From Betaproteobacteria bacterium (GTDB taxonomy: Bacteria; Pseudomonadota; Gammaproteobacteria; Burkholderiales; Thiobacillaceae): a stretch of 34,994 bases of DNA. Location of the stretch: assembly GCA_020061585.1 (NCBI GenBank), contig JAGUXX010000319.1, positions 1 to 34,994 on the forward strand. The letters are read 5' to 3'. Below are positions 24,055 through 32,281 of this stretch, piece by piece; the first letter of the stretch is position 1; each line of letters opens with the position of its first letter. A program made the position numbers and the translations under genes. Under the pieces are notes generated by a model. The model was not told the origin of the DNA, did no database searches, and saw nothing but the letters and a program-made list of their open reading frames with translations.

Positions 24055-25562
24055 TACGAAGTCGTCTGGCCTGGCGTGCGCAATCGATAAAACCAGAATG
24101 CCGCCTGCCCCAGGCTGAGCATGACCAGCAAGATCATTCCCGGGTGATCGATCACGGAACGGTTATAGAGCAGACTGACCAGGGCAAGGATCAGGTAGAT
24201 GCCCCCCGTTTCCAGATAGGCGCGATGCCGCGCTGGTATGTCAGTCGAGGCGGACAAGCGCAACGACAAGCGACTACCGGCAAGCAGCAGCAGGATATAG
24301 GCGCATGCGCCGGCCACTCCGGTATCCCAGAGCAGTATGGACAAGGCATTCCTGTCCAGACGTTGGCGGGGAAAGCGCTTTTGCACTTCGCCCACATAAA
24401 ACGAACTGACCCGCAACGAGCCCAGGCCATGGCCGAATATCAGCTTGTCCGGCTCATCCAGCCCATGTTGCCGCCACCAAAACACCAACAAAGCGGTGCG
24501 GCCCATTTCACCGCTCAGCACATTCAGATAGTCGGGATCGGTTTCAAGCAACACCCCCTGCTCGACACGCTCCAGCAAGGTGCGATCAATCGCAGCGCTC
24601 GACGCCTGATAGTGCAGTTTGTCGTAAGCGATCAACCCGCCCGCCATCATCGCGACAAACACCAGCGACCAGAATCCGGCCTGGAAAGGGTTACGCACAA
24701 TCGCCTTTCTGAACAGCCAGAAAAAGGCCAGCGGCAGGAATATCAAGAAAATGGCTTTGACCTCAGCCATGAACACCGGGGTCATACACACCACCGCGAA
24801 TACCGCCGCCTTGCGGGCGCGGATTGCCTGGTTGCGGAACAACGCAACCAGCAGCACCAGCATGGTGACCAGATAGATGCCCATGAAACCGCTGGAGCCG
24901 CCGGACTCGCTGCCGCCAAAACTGCCCGAAACCGCATCCCAGCCCTGCCCCCCCGTATCCGCGATCTTGCCGCCGATCACGACATACTGGTAGATGACCA
25001 CGGGCAATTGCAGCAAAGCCACCAGCAACAGGAATTTCCAGATCACCTCGTAGGTTTCCGGTTTGCGGATCAGCAGGAAACCCGCCAGGAACACGCTCAA
25101 CAGAAACAGATAGTTTTTCGCCGCGATCAGATAAACGCCGGGCGATTGGGGATTGATCAGCACATTGATGCCCAGCATCAGCAGATAGATGACGAAAGCC
25201 CACAGCACGAACGGCCAGGCGCCACGCTGAATTCTTCCCCGCAGCGTGACTTCCGCCAGGGTGATCAGCCATATCGCCAGGCCAAGAATGTAGGGCACCC
25301 AGAAGATCTGGCTGATTTTGGCGAAATAGCCGACCAGCCCGGCGATCAGAAATGCGAACGCGACCAGCGCGATCAGTATCCACTCGACCGGCAGCAGCAG
25401 CAGAAACAGGCCGAACACCAAGCCGAACACCGGCACGATCAACATTTTCGTGCCGGTAGCGACAGCCATGCCGCCGATGCCGCCCGCCAGCAGGATGAAC
25501 ACCGCAATACCGAGGTAGGTGGCCCACATGGTGCTCGGGCGGTGTTGCGGCAGTGCGAACAT
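24054..25562 (-). CDS. O-antigen ligase/polymerase-like membrane protein (probable Wzy)
   Basis: A 502-residue polytopic membrane protein with about 11-12 transmembrane segments from residue 12 on. A large loop lies between later segments (HYQASSAAIDRTLLERVEQG, DYLNVLSGEMGRTALL, FGHGLGSLRVSSFYVGE), the layout of Wzy/WaaL-type polymerases and ligases. The FGHGLGS stretch resembles the conserved GxG-x-G region of the periplasmic loop. It probably polymerises the repeat unit on the periplasmic side. A Ser/Gly-rich run (SGSFGGSESGGSSG) at about 215-228 precedes a transmembrane segment. An alternative ATG exists at 25529. It lies 13 bases after epsI. Confidence 0.82.
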   Translation of the reverse strand: MFALPQHRPSTMWATYLGIAVFILLAGGIGGMAVATGTKMLIVPVFGLVFGLFLLLLPVEWILIALVAFAFLIAGLVGYFAKISQIFWVPYILGLAIWLITLAEVTLRGRIQRGAWPFVLWAFVIYLLMLGINVLINPQSPGVYLIAAKNYLFLLSVFLAGFLLIRKPETYEVIWKFLLLVALLQLPVVIYQYVVIGGKIADTGGQGWDAVSGSFGGSESGGSSGFMGIYLVTMLVLLVALFRNQAIRARKAAVFAVVCMTPVFMAEVKAIFLIFLPLAFFWLFRKAIVRNPFQAGFWSLVFVAMMAGGLIAYDKLHYQASSAAIDRTLLERVEQGVLLETDPDYLNVLSGEMGRTALLVFWWRQHGLDEPDKLIFGHGLGSLRVSSFYVGEVQKRFPRQRLDRNALSILLWDTGVAGACAYILLLLAGSRLSLRLSASTDIPARHRAYLETGGIYLILALVSLLYNRSVIDHPGMILLVMLSLGQAAFWFYRLRTPGQTTS

Positions 25563-25575
25563 GGCGGGCCCCGGC

Positions 25576-26262
25576 CTAGCGCGTCAGACGGCCGATCAAT
25601 TTCGGTCGTAATTCGGGCGGCACACTGGCGATCATCTGCTCAAGAAAGCGTTGATGCGTCTGGTAGGCGTCCTCCGCGTCGGCGTCTATGCTGGACACCC
25701 TGATCAGGATGCCTTCCGGAATTTGCCCGGTCAGCGAATAGCGCAACTGCGCGAGTTTGCGATTGGTGCGGTCAAGGGCGAAGCTGTCGCCGATCAGGAT
25801 CCAATAAGAGATGGGTTCAATGCGCGCGCCCTTTTCCGCCACCAGTCGCATCACCGGAATTTCGACATCGCCGACCCGCAGGTTGATCGGCGTGTTGCGT
25901 TTGACGTCGAAGCCCTGGCCACGGTAGCAACCCTCTGGCAGGTGAACGGTCATGGAATCGCTCTGGTCGCCGCCGTAGGCGATGGACAACATCACGTGTT
26001 GCCCCTGGTCATTGTTATAGGTGCGGGTCAGCGTCTGGTTATAGATCTTGTCGAGTTCCGCTTGCACATCCGGACTGACCTGAAGATGGTCGAGCTTGGC
26101 CTGCATACGCCATTCGCCAAATTCCTGCGGAATCATGCTTTCCAGGTTCAATTTGTGCCCCTGGTCCGCCACTTTGTGGCGCGGCACCATTGCCAGAGCC
26201 AGGCCGGCCGCGGCCAGCATGGTCAGGCCGATAAGGAAATGCCGCAAATTGAAAGCCTTCAT
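25576..26262 (-). CDS. epsI: Exosortase-associated protein EpsI
   Basis: 228 residues: one N-terminal membrane anchor (about 7-25) and a periplasmic EpsI domain (DUF3485). Visible family features are the PxxFGEW region (45-51), IAYGGDQSDSMTVHLPEGCY with H107, P109, E110 and C112, and later EPISYWILIGD. EpsI proteins occur beside or fused to exosortases; their conserved cysteine is thought to be functional, but the exact role is unproven. The start overlaps the exosortase stop by ATGA, a strong sign of co-function. Confidence 0.93.
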   Translation of the reverse strand: MKAFNLRHFLIGLTMLAAAGLALAMVPRHKVADQGHKLNLESMIPQEFGEWRMQAKLDHLQVSPDVQAELDKIYNQTLTRTYNNDQGQHVMLSIAYGGDQSDSMTVHLPEGCYRGQGFDVKRNTPINLRVGDVEIPVMRLVAEKGARIEPISYWILIGDSFALDRTNRKLAQLRYSLTGQIPEGILIRVSSIDADAEDAYQTHQRFLEQMIASVPPELRPKLIGRLTR

Positions 26263-27155
26263 GATTTTCTATCCATGGTCGACTTGAGGAACAAACCCAG
26301 GAAGCCATCCAGGGCGAACAGCAGCAACAGCCCGATGACGAACAGCAATACGCCGGCAAAGTCGTGCAGGAAGCCTTGGCCGGCCGCGTCGCCCAGGTGG
26401 TAGGTGACCAGCACCAGCAACATGACGCGCCCGATGTTGGCGGCGAAGGCGATGGGCAGAATGCTGGCGATGACGATGGCGTTGCGCAGCCAGTTCTTGT
26501 GCTCCATCAGATAGAGGTAGAGCAGCCCCATCGCCGACAGACTGAACATGGAATGCAGACCGGAACAGGCGTCGGCGACCAGCAGTTGATAAGGGCCGAC
26601 GCTGAGAACAACGCCGCTGCGGGCGACCGGATAGCCGAAAAAGTAGAGGATGGTTTCGGCGATTTCCGAGATATGCTGCTTCAAAGGCATCGTCGCGGCG
26701 TCGATAATGAAACCCGGCAGCGGCAGGATAAACAGCAGGAAGAACAGCGCAAACCAGAGCGCGCGTACCGGACGCATCCCCAAGGTGATGAGCAGGGTGC
26801 CGATCAGCACGGGAATCTGGGAGCCCGCTTCAAGCAGCATGATCTCTTGCGAGCGCCCCACGGCGTAGACCAGCAGACCCAGCAGCAGCAGCGCCCAGCC
26901 AAGCACCGGATGAGGATGCTCGGCTTCGGCGAGCACCGCGCGCTTGCTCCACAGCAGGTAGAGCGTCACGATCAGCACTATCGGCCCATGCGCGTGTTCC
27001 TCGCTGTTCCAGATGCCGTTGGCCATATCCCAGTAGCTGGGCAGGTACAGAACCAGTAGGCCAAGCAGCACCGGCCACCAGGTCATCAACGAGATACTGG
27101 TTGGGGTGGGGGAAGCCGTGTTTGAAGAAGGCTGAGTCGGTATGGCTTGCGGCAT
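26259..27155 (-). CDS. xrtB: Exosortase B, transpeptidase/protease for PEP-CTERM proteins
   Basis: A 298-residue inner-membrane protein with about eight transmembrane segments. The exosortase catalytic set is intact: C197 in ADACSGLHSMFSL, R243 in AANIGRVMLL and H264 in GFLHDFAG. Exosortases cut PEP-CTERM tails after the PEP motif and are proposed to transfer the protein to a surface molecule. The subtype (B) is inferred from the flanking epsI/epsG/epsF/epsE/epsL set. The ATG at 27155 is preferred over the longest frame (27248), which would overlap epsG by 29 bases and adds a non-membrane leader. No strong Shine-Dalgarno precedes either start. Its presumed substrates are the four PEP-CTERM proteins at 375-5905. 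Confidence 0.93.
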   Translation of the reverse strand: MPQAIPTQPSSNTASPTPTSISLMTWWPVLLGLLVLYLPSYWDMANGIWNSEEHAHGPIVLIVTLYLLWSKRAVLAEAEHPHPVLGWALLLLGLLVYAVGRSQEIMLLEAGSQIPVLIGTLLITLGMRPVRALWFALFFLLFILPLPGFIIDAATMPLKQHISEIAETILYFFGYPVARSGVVLSVGPYQLLVADACSGLHSMFSLSAMGLLYLYLMEHKNWLRNAIVIASILPIAFAANIGRVMLLVLVTYHLGDAAGQGFLHDFAGVLLFVIGLLLLFALDGFLGLFLKSTMDRKS

Positions 27156-27219
27156 GTTTGGTCGCTTGTCTACGTCTACGCGGGGACGCTGCGGTGATGT
27201 GCTTGAGAGGCCGGGGGGC

Positions 27220-28086
27220 TCAGTAGTCGTTGACCACGGCGCCCACAACCTCGGCGCCGGTGGCGGTGATCATGGCCCGCATCGCGGCGATGTCGTTCAC
27301 CCGGCTGCGGTTTTTCCGCACGGCGACCACCGCGCCGCGCGTGCGGGCGGCGGCGATCTGGAAATCCGCGGCGACACTGGCCGCCGGCGTATCCAGCAGG
27401 ATGATGTCGTAGTTGAACGCGAGCGTTTCCAGCAGTTCGGTGAGATGGCTGCGCGACAGCAACTCGGCGGGATTGGGGGGCAAAGTACCCGCCGGCAGCA
27501 CGGAAAGATCAACAAAATCCGGAATGCGGACCACCACATCGAGCCCGACACGATCCGCCAACAGGTCGGACAAACCCATGCCGCTGCCCAGATTGAACAA
27601 GCTGCTGATGCCGGGACTGCGCAGGTTGGCGTCGATCAGCAAGGTGCGTTCGCCAAGCTGGGAAAACACCACCGCCAGGTTGGCGGCCAGAAAGCTCGAA
27701 CCATCGCCGGGATTGACGCCGACCAGGGTCAGGGTTTTGTTGCCGAGGGCGAACCAGCGCAGCATGAGTTGGCTGCGCAAGCCGCGCAAACTCTCCACTT
27801 GCGGGCTGAACGGGTTGTAAGCGGCGACCAGTTCCTGACTGAAGCCGCCTTCGCCGGCATTCAGATACGGGTATTCAAACTGGCGCGCCAGCACCTGTTC
27901 GATATCGCCGGCGTTGATCAGGCCAAGCTGTAGCGCGGCGGCGCCAAACAGCAGGTTCTTTTCCTTTTGCAGATGTAATACGCGCTCGGCATCCTGGGCG
28001 CTGATTTTCCCCTGGTCGAGCAGGATGCGGCCGATGGTGAGTTCAGCGCGGCTGGCGGTGTTGGTCGCGGATAGCGGGGCGTTCAT
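27220..28086 (-). CDS. epsG: EpsG-type chain-length tyrosine kinase-like ATPase
   Basis: A 288-residue cytoplasmic protein of the BY-kinase (CpsD/Wzc-C) family. Residues 15-75 form an MshEN/GspE-N-like domain (IGRILLDQGKISAQDAE). The P-loop region is GVNPGDGSSFLAANLA (123-138), then TLLIDANLR (148-156), and Walker B IILLDTP (228-234). Two key positions differ from active kinases: the P-loop lysine is Ser130 and the A' aspartate is Asn154. The C-terminus ends VVNDY with only a single terminal tyrosine, not a long cluster. It may therefore be a regulatory partner of EpsF rather than an active kinase. It overlaps epsF by ATGA. Confidence 0.88.
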   Translation of the reverse strand: MNAPLSATNTASRAELTIGRILLDQGKISAQDAERVLHLQKEKNLLFGAAALQLGLINAGDIEQVLARQFEYPYLNAGEGGFSQELVAAYNPFSPQVESLRGLRSQLMLRWFALGNKTLTLVGVNPGDGSSFLAANLAVVFSQLGERTLLIDANLRSPGISSLFNLGSGMGLSDLLADRVGLDVVVRIPDFVDLSVLPAGTLPPNPAELLSRSHLTELLETLAFNYDIILLDTPAASVAADFQIAAARTRGAVVAVRKNRSRVNDIAAMRAMITATGAEVVGAVVNDY

Positions 28087-29489
28087 GCTGTCGACTCCAG
28101 AAAACCGGTACGGGTGATGGCGGACTGGCGGCGGAACCAGGTGCTCCGCTTGCGCTTGAGGTTGGCGATCTCGCCCAGCACGGGTAGCTCAAGCGTGCTG
28201 GCGAGGTCTTCGGCCGAGCGCACACGGCGATCTATCATCTCCACCAGGAAGGCGATACCAATGCCGAGCAGGCCGCCGAGGAACACGGCCAGCAGCATGT
28301 TCAGCGGAACATTCGGGCTGGATGCCTTGGTCGGCGGCACCGCCGGATTGAGGACGGCGACGTCGGTCTGGTTGGTCTGCGATTCCAGCGAGGTCTGATT
28401 CTGCCGTTGCAGCGCAATGTCGTAGGCGCGCTGGGCATTCGCGACGTCTTGCATCAGCACGGTGAGTTCTTCGCGTTTCTGTTTCAGATCGAGTACCCGG
28501 GCTTTTTGCGCGCTGAGTGACCCGCGCAAATCGCCTTCCCGCTGTTGCGCGACCTTCACGGTACTGGAAACCGATCGCGTCGCGGTGCGCAGCTCTTGCT
28601 CAAGCTTGGCGCGCAGGCCTGTCAGCTCCGCTTCCGCGCGCTGGAACTGGGGATGGTTATTGCCGACCCTTTCCGCCAGTTCCGACAGTTTGATTTCGGC
28701 GCGAGCCAGTTCGGCGCGCAAGCTCTGCACCACCGGACTGTTCATGATTTCCGGCAGCGCATCACTGCTCTGCTGCTGCCGCGAGGCGGAATCGTAGGTC
28801 TGCGCCTGTGCCATCACCAACTGGCTGGAAAGCTCCGCCAAGCGCGTGGTTTCCACATCAAGCCGCTCATCGTGGGCAAACAGGCCATTCTCACGTTGGT
28901 AAGCGGTGAGTTTGGCTTGCGCTTGCTCCATGGTGCCGCGCAATGACTTCAGCTTGTCGTCGTACCAGGCGCTGGTCTGGCGCGCCGGTTCGACCTTCAT
29001 TTCCAGATTGGTGTCGATATAGGCCTGCGCGAAGGCGTTGGCCAGCAGAGCGGCAAAGCGGGGATCGCTGCCGGAGAAATCGAGCCGGATGATGCTCGAA
29101 TCGCGTGATGGATTGACCTCCACCTGCTTGAGCAGCAAATCGGCCAACCAATGGCGGATATCGACCTGGCCCTCGCCTCTGGCGCTGAAGTCGGCCTTGA
29201 CCTGGGGGTTCTCATGCATCTTGAGGGCATCTATCACTTTCAGCGCAACATTCCGGCTCCGGATGATGTCCGACTGTGTGGCAAGGTAGCCTGGAACCAT
29301 CTGCGCCGAGATGACCATGCCGCTGACCGGATCTTTGGCCTTGGCGTCTACGATCAACGTGGTGGTTGCCGTGTAACTTTTGGGAAGCAGCAAACTGACT
29401 ATCAAGGTAGACGCGATAGTCACGATCAGCGCCGAGAGCACCAACAGGCCGCGGGCTTTGAGTATCAGGAGGAATTGGTTGAAGTTCAT
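28083..29489 (-). CDS. epsF: EpsF chain-length determinant protein (Wzz/PCP family)
   Basis: A 468-residue inner-membrane polysaccharide co-polymerase. An N-terminal transmembrane helix (about 14-36) is followed by a Wzz-type periplasmic domain (YTATTTLIVDAKAKDPVSG; IIRSRNVALKVIDAL). A long coiled-coil lies at about 180-380 (LKSLRGTMEQAQAKL; REGDLRGSLSAQKARVL). A second transmembrane helix at about 400-424 carries the proline-rich PCP signature just before it (NPAVPPTKASSPNVPLN), and a basic cytoplasmic tail follows. It controls chain length and works with EpsG and the polymerase. The start at 29489 lies 13 bases after epsE. Confidence 0.93.
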   Translation of the reverse strand: MNFNQFLLILKARGLLVLSALIVTIASTLIVSLLLPKSYTATTTLIVDAKAKDPVSGMVISAQMVPGYLATQSDIIRSRNVALKVIDALKMHENPQVKADFSARGEGQVDIRHWLADLLLKQVEVNPSRDSSIIRLDFSGSDPRFAALLANAFAQAYIDTNLEMKVEPARQTSAWYDDKLKSLRGTMEQAQAKLTAYQRENGLFAHDERLDVETTRLAELSSQLVMAQAQTYDSASRQQQSSDALPEIMNSPVVQSLRAELARAEIKLSELAERVGNNHPQFQRAEAELTGLRAKLEQELRTATRSVSSTVKVAQQREGDLRGSLSAQKARVLDLKQKREELTVLMQDVANAQRAYDIALQRQNQTSLESQTNQTDVAVLNPAVPPTKASSPNVPLNMLLAVFLGGLLGIGIAFLVEMIDRRVRSAEDLASTLELPVLGEIANLKRKRSTWFRRQSAITRTGFLESTA

Positions 29490-29502
29490 CGCGGCTACCG
29501 TC

Positions 29503-30303
29503 TCAGAACAGGCTTTCTTTTACGTAAATGACGTCATCCGTTTGCATCGGGTCGGATAACCTGGCATCGAGTTCGACCAGCTTGCCTTCCGCGCCGCGCC
29601 GCATCAGTTTGATGCCCTTCTGGGTGCCGCGCGGGGTCAGACCGCCACCGACCGCCAGCGCCTGTACCAGCGACATGTTCTTTTCCAGGCGGAAGGAGCC
29701 CGGACGTTGCACCTCGCCGTAGATATAGAAACGCGGTTCGCGTGGCACAAACAGGATGTCGTCGTTGCCGATCTCGATGTTGAGATCATTCGAGCCATCG
29801 CGCAGCAATGCGACCAGATCGATTTCGCGGCGTTGAGCCTCTTTTCCCGTACGGGATGTCAGTACCAGAGTGTCGGCGCCGTCCGCCGCGATACCGCCGG
29901 CAAGCGCGAGGACATCGGACAATCGGCTGACTTTTTGCAGCGGATACTTCCCCGGACGATTGACCCGGCCCAGCACCGAGACTTCCCGCCCCTTGAATTC
30001 CATCACCACCAGATTGACCTGCGGGGCGCGGATGAAACCGCCGCTTTCCAGGGCTTTGGCAATCCGCCTGGAAGCTTCGCTGGCCGTCAGATTGGCCAAC
30101 GAGACTTCACCCACCAGCGGGAACAGAATGCCGCCCTGTTCATTGACCCGGGTCTCCGTGGCCAGATCGGGATGCTCATATACGGTGATGCGAACCAAGT
30201 CGCCGGAGGACAAACCATAGTCTCCAGCGGCGCGCGCGGCTGCTGAAGCCAACAGAGCGAACAGCATCAGGACACAGATTTGCAAGGTTCGATTCAATTT
30301 CAC
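29503..30303 (-). CDS. epsE: EpsE polysaccharide export protein (Wza-like, SLBB)
   Basis: A 266-residue exported protein. The signal peptide covers about residues 1-26, ending in SAAARA. The Poly_export domain begins YGLSSGDLVRITVYEHPDL and contains TRVNEQGGILFPLVGEVSL; two SLBB domains follow (VSVLGRVNRPGKYPL and FYIYGEVQRPGSFRL). It forms the outer-membrane export channel or its periplasmic part. No lipobox cysteine is visible near the cleavage site, unlike classical Wza. The start is set at a GTG (30301-30303) because GAGGA lies 7 bases before it; an in-frame ATG at 30321 has no Shine-Dalgarno. Confidence 0.92.
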   Translation of the reverse strand: MKLNRTLQICVLMLFALLASAAARAAGDYGLSSGDLVRITVYEHPDLATETRVNEQGGILFPLVGEVSLANLTASEASRRIAKALESGGFIRAPQVNLVVMEFKGREVSVLGRVNRPGKYPLQKVSRLSDVLALAGGIAADGADTLVLTSRTGKEAQRREIDLVALLRDGSNDLNIEIGNDDILFVPREPRFYIYGEVQRPGSFRLEKNMSLVQALAVGGGLTPRGTQKGIKLMRRGAEGKLVELDARLSDPMQTDDVIYVKESLF

Positions 30304-30431
30304 GTTTACATCCTCACGCATGGAGAAATTGCGGCAACAGACATCTGAACTGACGATTTGAGCATCGCTTTCTTACAACAATAATCATGCCCGCCATTTT
30401 TCTGAAAACGCTTCGCGGGGGGTTCTGATCG

Positions 30432-30498
30432 GGCGGCGTACACCCGCCGCGCGGGGAATGGTCGGCAAGGGGTTGCCGACCTGCGGGCAACGGTTGCC
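30432..30498. repeat. Three stem-loops between epsL and epsE
   Basis: The 221-base gap between the epsL stop and the epsE start holds a 5-bp stem (30432-30436/30444-30448), a perfect 9-bp stem with a GGGG loop (30460-30468/30473-30481) and a GGCAAC/GTTGCC palindrome (30486-30498). None is followed by a T-run in the minus direction. They could be a processing or attenuation site that lowers expression of genes after epsL, or the leader of a second promoter. Confidence 0.5.
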
Positions 30499-30524
30499 GT
30501 GTCCACTTTCAAGCATCGAAACAA

Positions 30525-31757
30525 TCAAAAATACAGGTTGGTGGATACAAACAAGACATTGCTGGCGTACTCCTGCGCGGCATCGCTGGAGCTGCGCCGG
30601 GTATGTTGCAAGTTGATGCTGAGATCGCCGCCGCGCCAGATTTCGTAACTGGCCGCCAACCCCAATGACCGCTGCCTATCCTTGCGGACATCGCCTTCGT
30701 AGTCGATATGGTCGACACTGGCCCGCGCAATCAACCGGGTTTTCGGTTGTACTTGCCAGACCGAGGCCAGGTTCAGGCTATCCACCACTTCGTGGTTGGC
30801 GATGAGGCTGCCGGATTCACGCATCTGGTGGCTGAACGTGGTTTCCAGCATGGATTTGCCGGTGAACATCCAACGTCCGGTAAGCCGCCCTTCCAAGCCG
30901 CTGTAATCATGATGGGCGAGGTTGGGATGCGTGCTGTGCGCATATCCCAATGTGCCGCTGAGCGATGTCTTGCCGCTGATCGCCCATTTGCCGGAAAGCC
31001 GCAGCGCCTGCTTGTCCGAACGCTTGTCCAGGGTTGATGTCAGCGGCCGATTGGGAAATTCGCTGCGCGTATCAACCCATTCCACACCAAGGTTCTCGAA
31101 CGCGCCGCCTTGATAGGAAACACCCAAAGTGGTCGAATTGCTTTGGCTGTCGCTGATCGATTGGCTGAGTGCGGTGTACTCCTGCTCGGTTTCGTCGATC
31201 CTGAGACGGGCGCGCCAATTGGTGTGCAGCCAATATTCAGCCATGAACGCCTGCCGGCGGGTGTCGGCGACATTGCTGTCAGCGATGCCGCTGATGGTCG
31301 GCGTCGATTGGGTGCGTTTCAGCGAAGAGGAAAGCAAACCGGACCAACGATTGCCGAGCTGCCACTTCCATTCGCCGCCGAAATCCTTGCCGTTGTAATC
31401 GAGCCGCTCCGCATAGCGATTGAAAGATGTCTGGTTCACACCCAGGCGAGCATTGAGCTGTTGCCGGCCTGGCTTCCAGGCAAAATCAGCGCCGGCGCCA
31501 AAACGCTGGTAGGTTACCGATCGCACCGGCTCACCCAAACCCGCCATTGCCTCGCTATCACCGGCAAAGTGAAACAGATTGCTGTCGTAGCCCATGCCCA
31601 GGTCGATGAATGGCCGGATGGGTCCACCGGCAATTGCCCATGCCTGGCCCGCCGACAACGAGACGAATGCCAGAGCAATCGACAGACACTTGCTCAATGG
31701 CGTGGAGCGGCTGCAATCAGAACCGGGTGCCAATCGGCCGGCACTCAAGACTTGCAT
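30525..31757 (-). CDS. epsL: EpsL-like outer-membrane beta-barrel protein
   Basis: A 410-residue protein with a signal peptide (long n-region, hydrophobic core CLSIALAFVSLSAGQAWA at about 24-41). A barrel-type body of alternating polar/aromatic strands follows: FIDLGMGYDSNLFHFAGD, YQRFGAGADFAWKP, RLGVNQTSFNRYAERLDY, and an end VLFVSTNLYF with the terminal Phe of outer-membrane proteins. This fits the EpsL family found in exosortase B loci, probably a second export or anchoring pore. The ATG at 31757 is chosen because GGAGG precedes it and it starts the signal peptide; a longer frame reaches 31889. The 221-base gap to epsE means the two may be separately regulated. Confidence 0.85.
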   Translation of the reverse strand: MQVLSAGRLAPGSDCSRSTPLSKCLSIALAFVSLSAGQAWAIAGGPIRPFIDLGMGYDSNLFHFAGDSEAMAGLGEPVRSVTYQRFGAGADFAWKPGRQQLNARLGVNQTSFNRYAERLDYNGKDFGGEWKWQLGNRWSGLLSSSLKRTQSTPTISGIADSNVADTRRQAFMAEYWLHTNWRARLRIDETEQEYTALSQSISDSQSNSTTLGVSYQGGAFENLGVEWVDTRSEFPNRPLTSTLDKRSDKQALRLSGKWAISGKTSLSGTLGYAHSTHPNLAHHDYSGLEGRLTGRWMFTGKSMLETTFSHQMRESGSLIANHEVVDSLNLASVWQVQPKTRLIARASVDHIDYEGDVRKDRQRSLGLAASYEIWRGGDLSINLQHTRRSSSDAAQEYASNVLFVSTNLYF

Positions 31758-31805
31758 ACTCCATTGCCTCCAGTCAGTTCGCGAGCATCGCTGCCTGCCA
31801 TCCCC

Positions 31806-31822
31806 TGGCGTCGGCGACGCCA
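31806..31822. repeat. 7-bp stem-loop upstream of epsL
   Basis: TGGCGTC (31806-31812) and GACGCCA (31816-31822) pair around a 3-base loop. A second small inverted repeat, GCCAC/GTGGC (31840-31854), lies next to it, and an 8-base direct repeat TACCGGGG occurs at 31863-31870 and 31872-31879. They fill the 143-base gap between the pseudopilin gene and epsL, where an epsL promoter is expected. Confidence 0.45.
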
Positions 31823-31900
31823 ATAAGCTCGGAATTATTGCCACGCTATGTGGCAGGCGTATTACCGGGGATACCGGGGAAGAAGACACATGCCCGCAGT

Positions 31901-32281
31901 TCAGAAATCGGCATAGGGCGTTCCATCTTGCGCGCTGCCCTCCGCCGAGCTCTTTACGTCGAATACGCCGCCGGTGCCGGATTCCTCATCGTTCGGCGGC
32001 AGCAAATTCCATGCTTCGCTGCTGTCGAGCAGGGGATCACGCGGCACGGCGCGCAGGTAGCGCGCCTCGACCAGCGCTTCCAGCGATTCCGGCCAGGTGC
32101 CCTTGTCGGCGTGGTACTGATCGATGGCCTGACGCGTGATGGCCAGGTTCTCGCGCAGCACCGCTTCCTTGGCGCGCTCGACATGCTGGAAATATCGTGG
32201 TGCCGCCAGTGTCAGCAGCGTGGCGATAATGGCCAGCACCACCAGCAGTTCAATCAGCGTGAAACCTTGCTCGCGTCGCAT
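31901..32281 (-). CDS. GspG-like type II secretion pseudopilin
   Basis: A 126-residue type IV pilin-like protein. The prepilin cleavage motif is REQG|FTLIELLVVLAII with the glutamate at position +5 after the cut. A 20-residue hydrophobic helix is followed by a short globular domain: AIDQYHADKGTWPESLEAL, then RYLRAVPRDPLLDS, the GspG-type signature with PRDP. GGGAG precedes the ATG at 32281, which overlaps the stop of the pseudopilin upstream (TAATG); an in-frame GTG at 32287 is less likely. It would be a building block of the pseudopilus of the system encoded by 31901-34994. Confidence 0.9.
   Translation of the reverse strand: MRREQGFTLIELLVVLAIIATLLTLAAPRYFQHVERAKEAVLRENLAITRQAIDQYHADKGTWPESLEALVEARYLRAVPRDPLLDSSEAWNLLPPNDEESGTGGVFDVKSSAEGSAQDGTPYADF

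Noticed and set aside
24144-25703. 519-codon plus-strand frame opposite the polymerase and epsI
   Set aside because: Extremely Gln/His/Asp-rich, which is what reverse reading of transmembrane codons gives; no start signal or motif.
31835-31860. Possible sigma-54 site on the minus strand upstream of epsL (TGGCAATAATTCCGAGC)
   Set aside because: The -12 GC element is out of register with the -24 GG.
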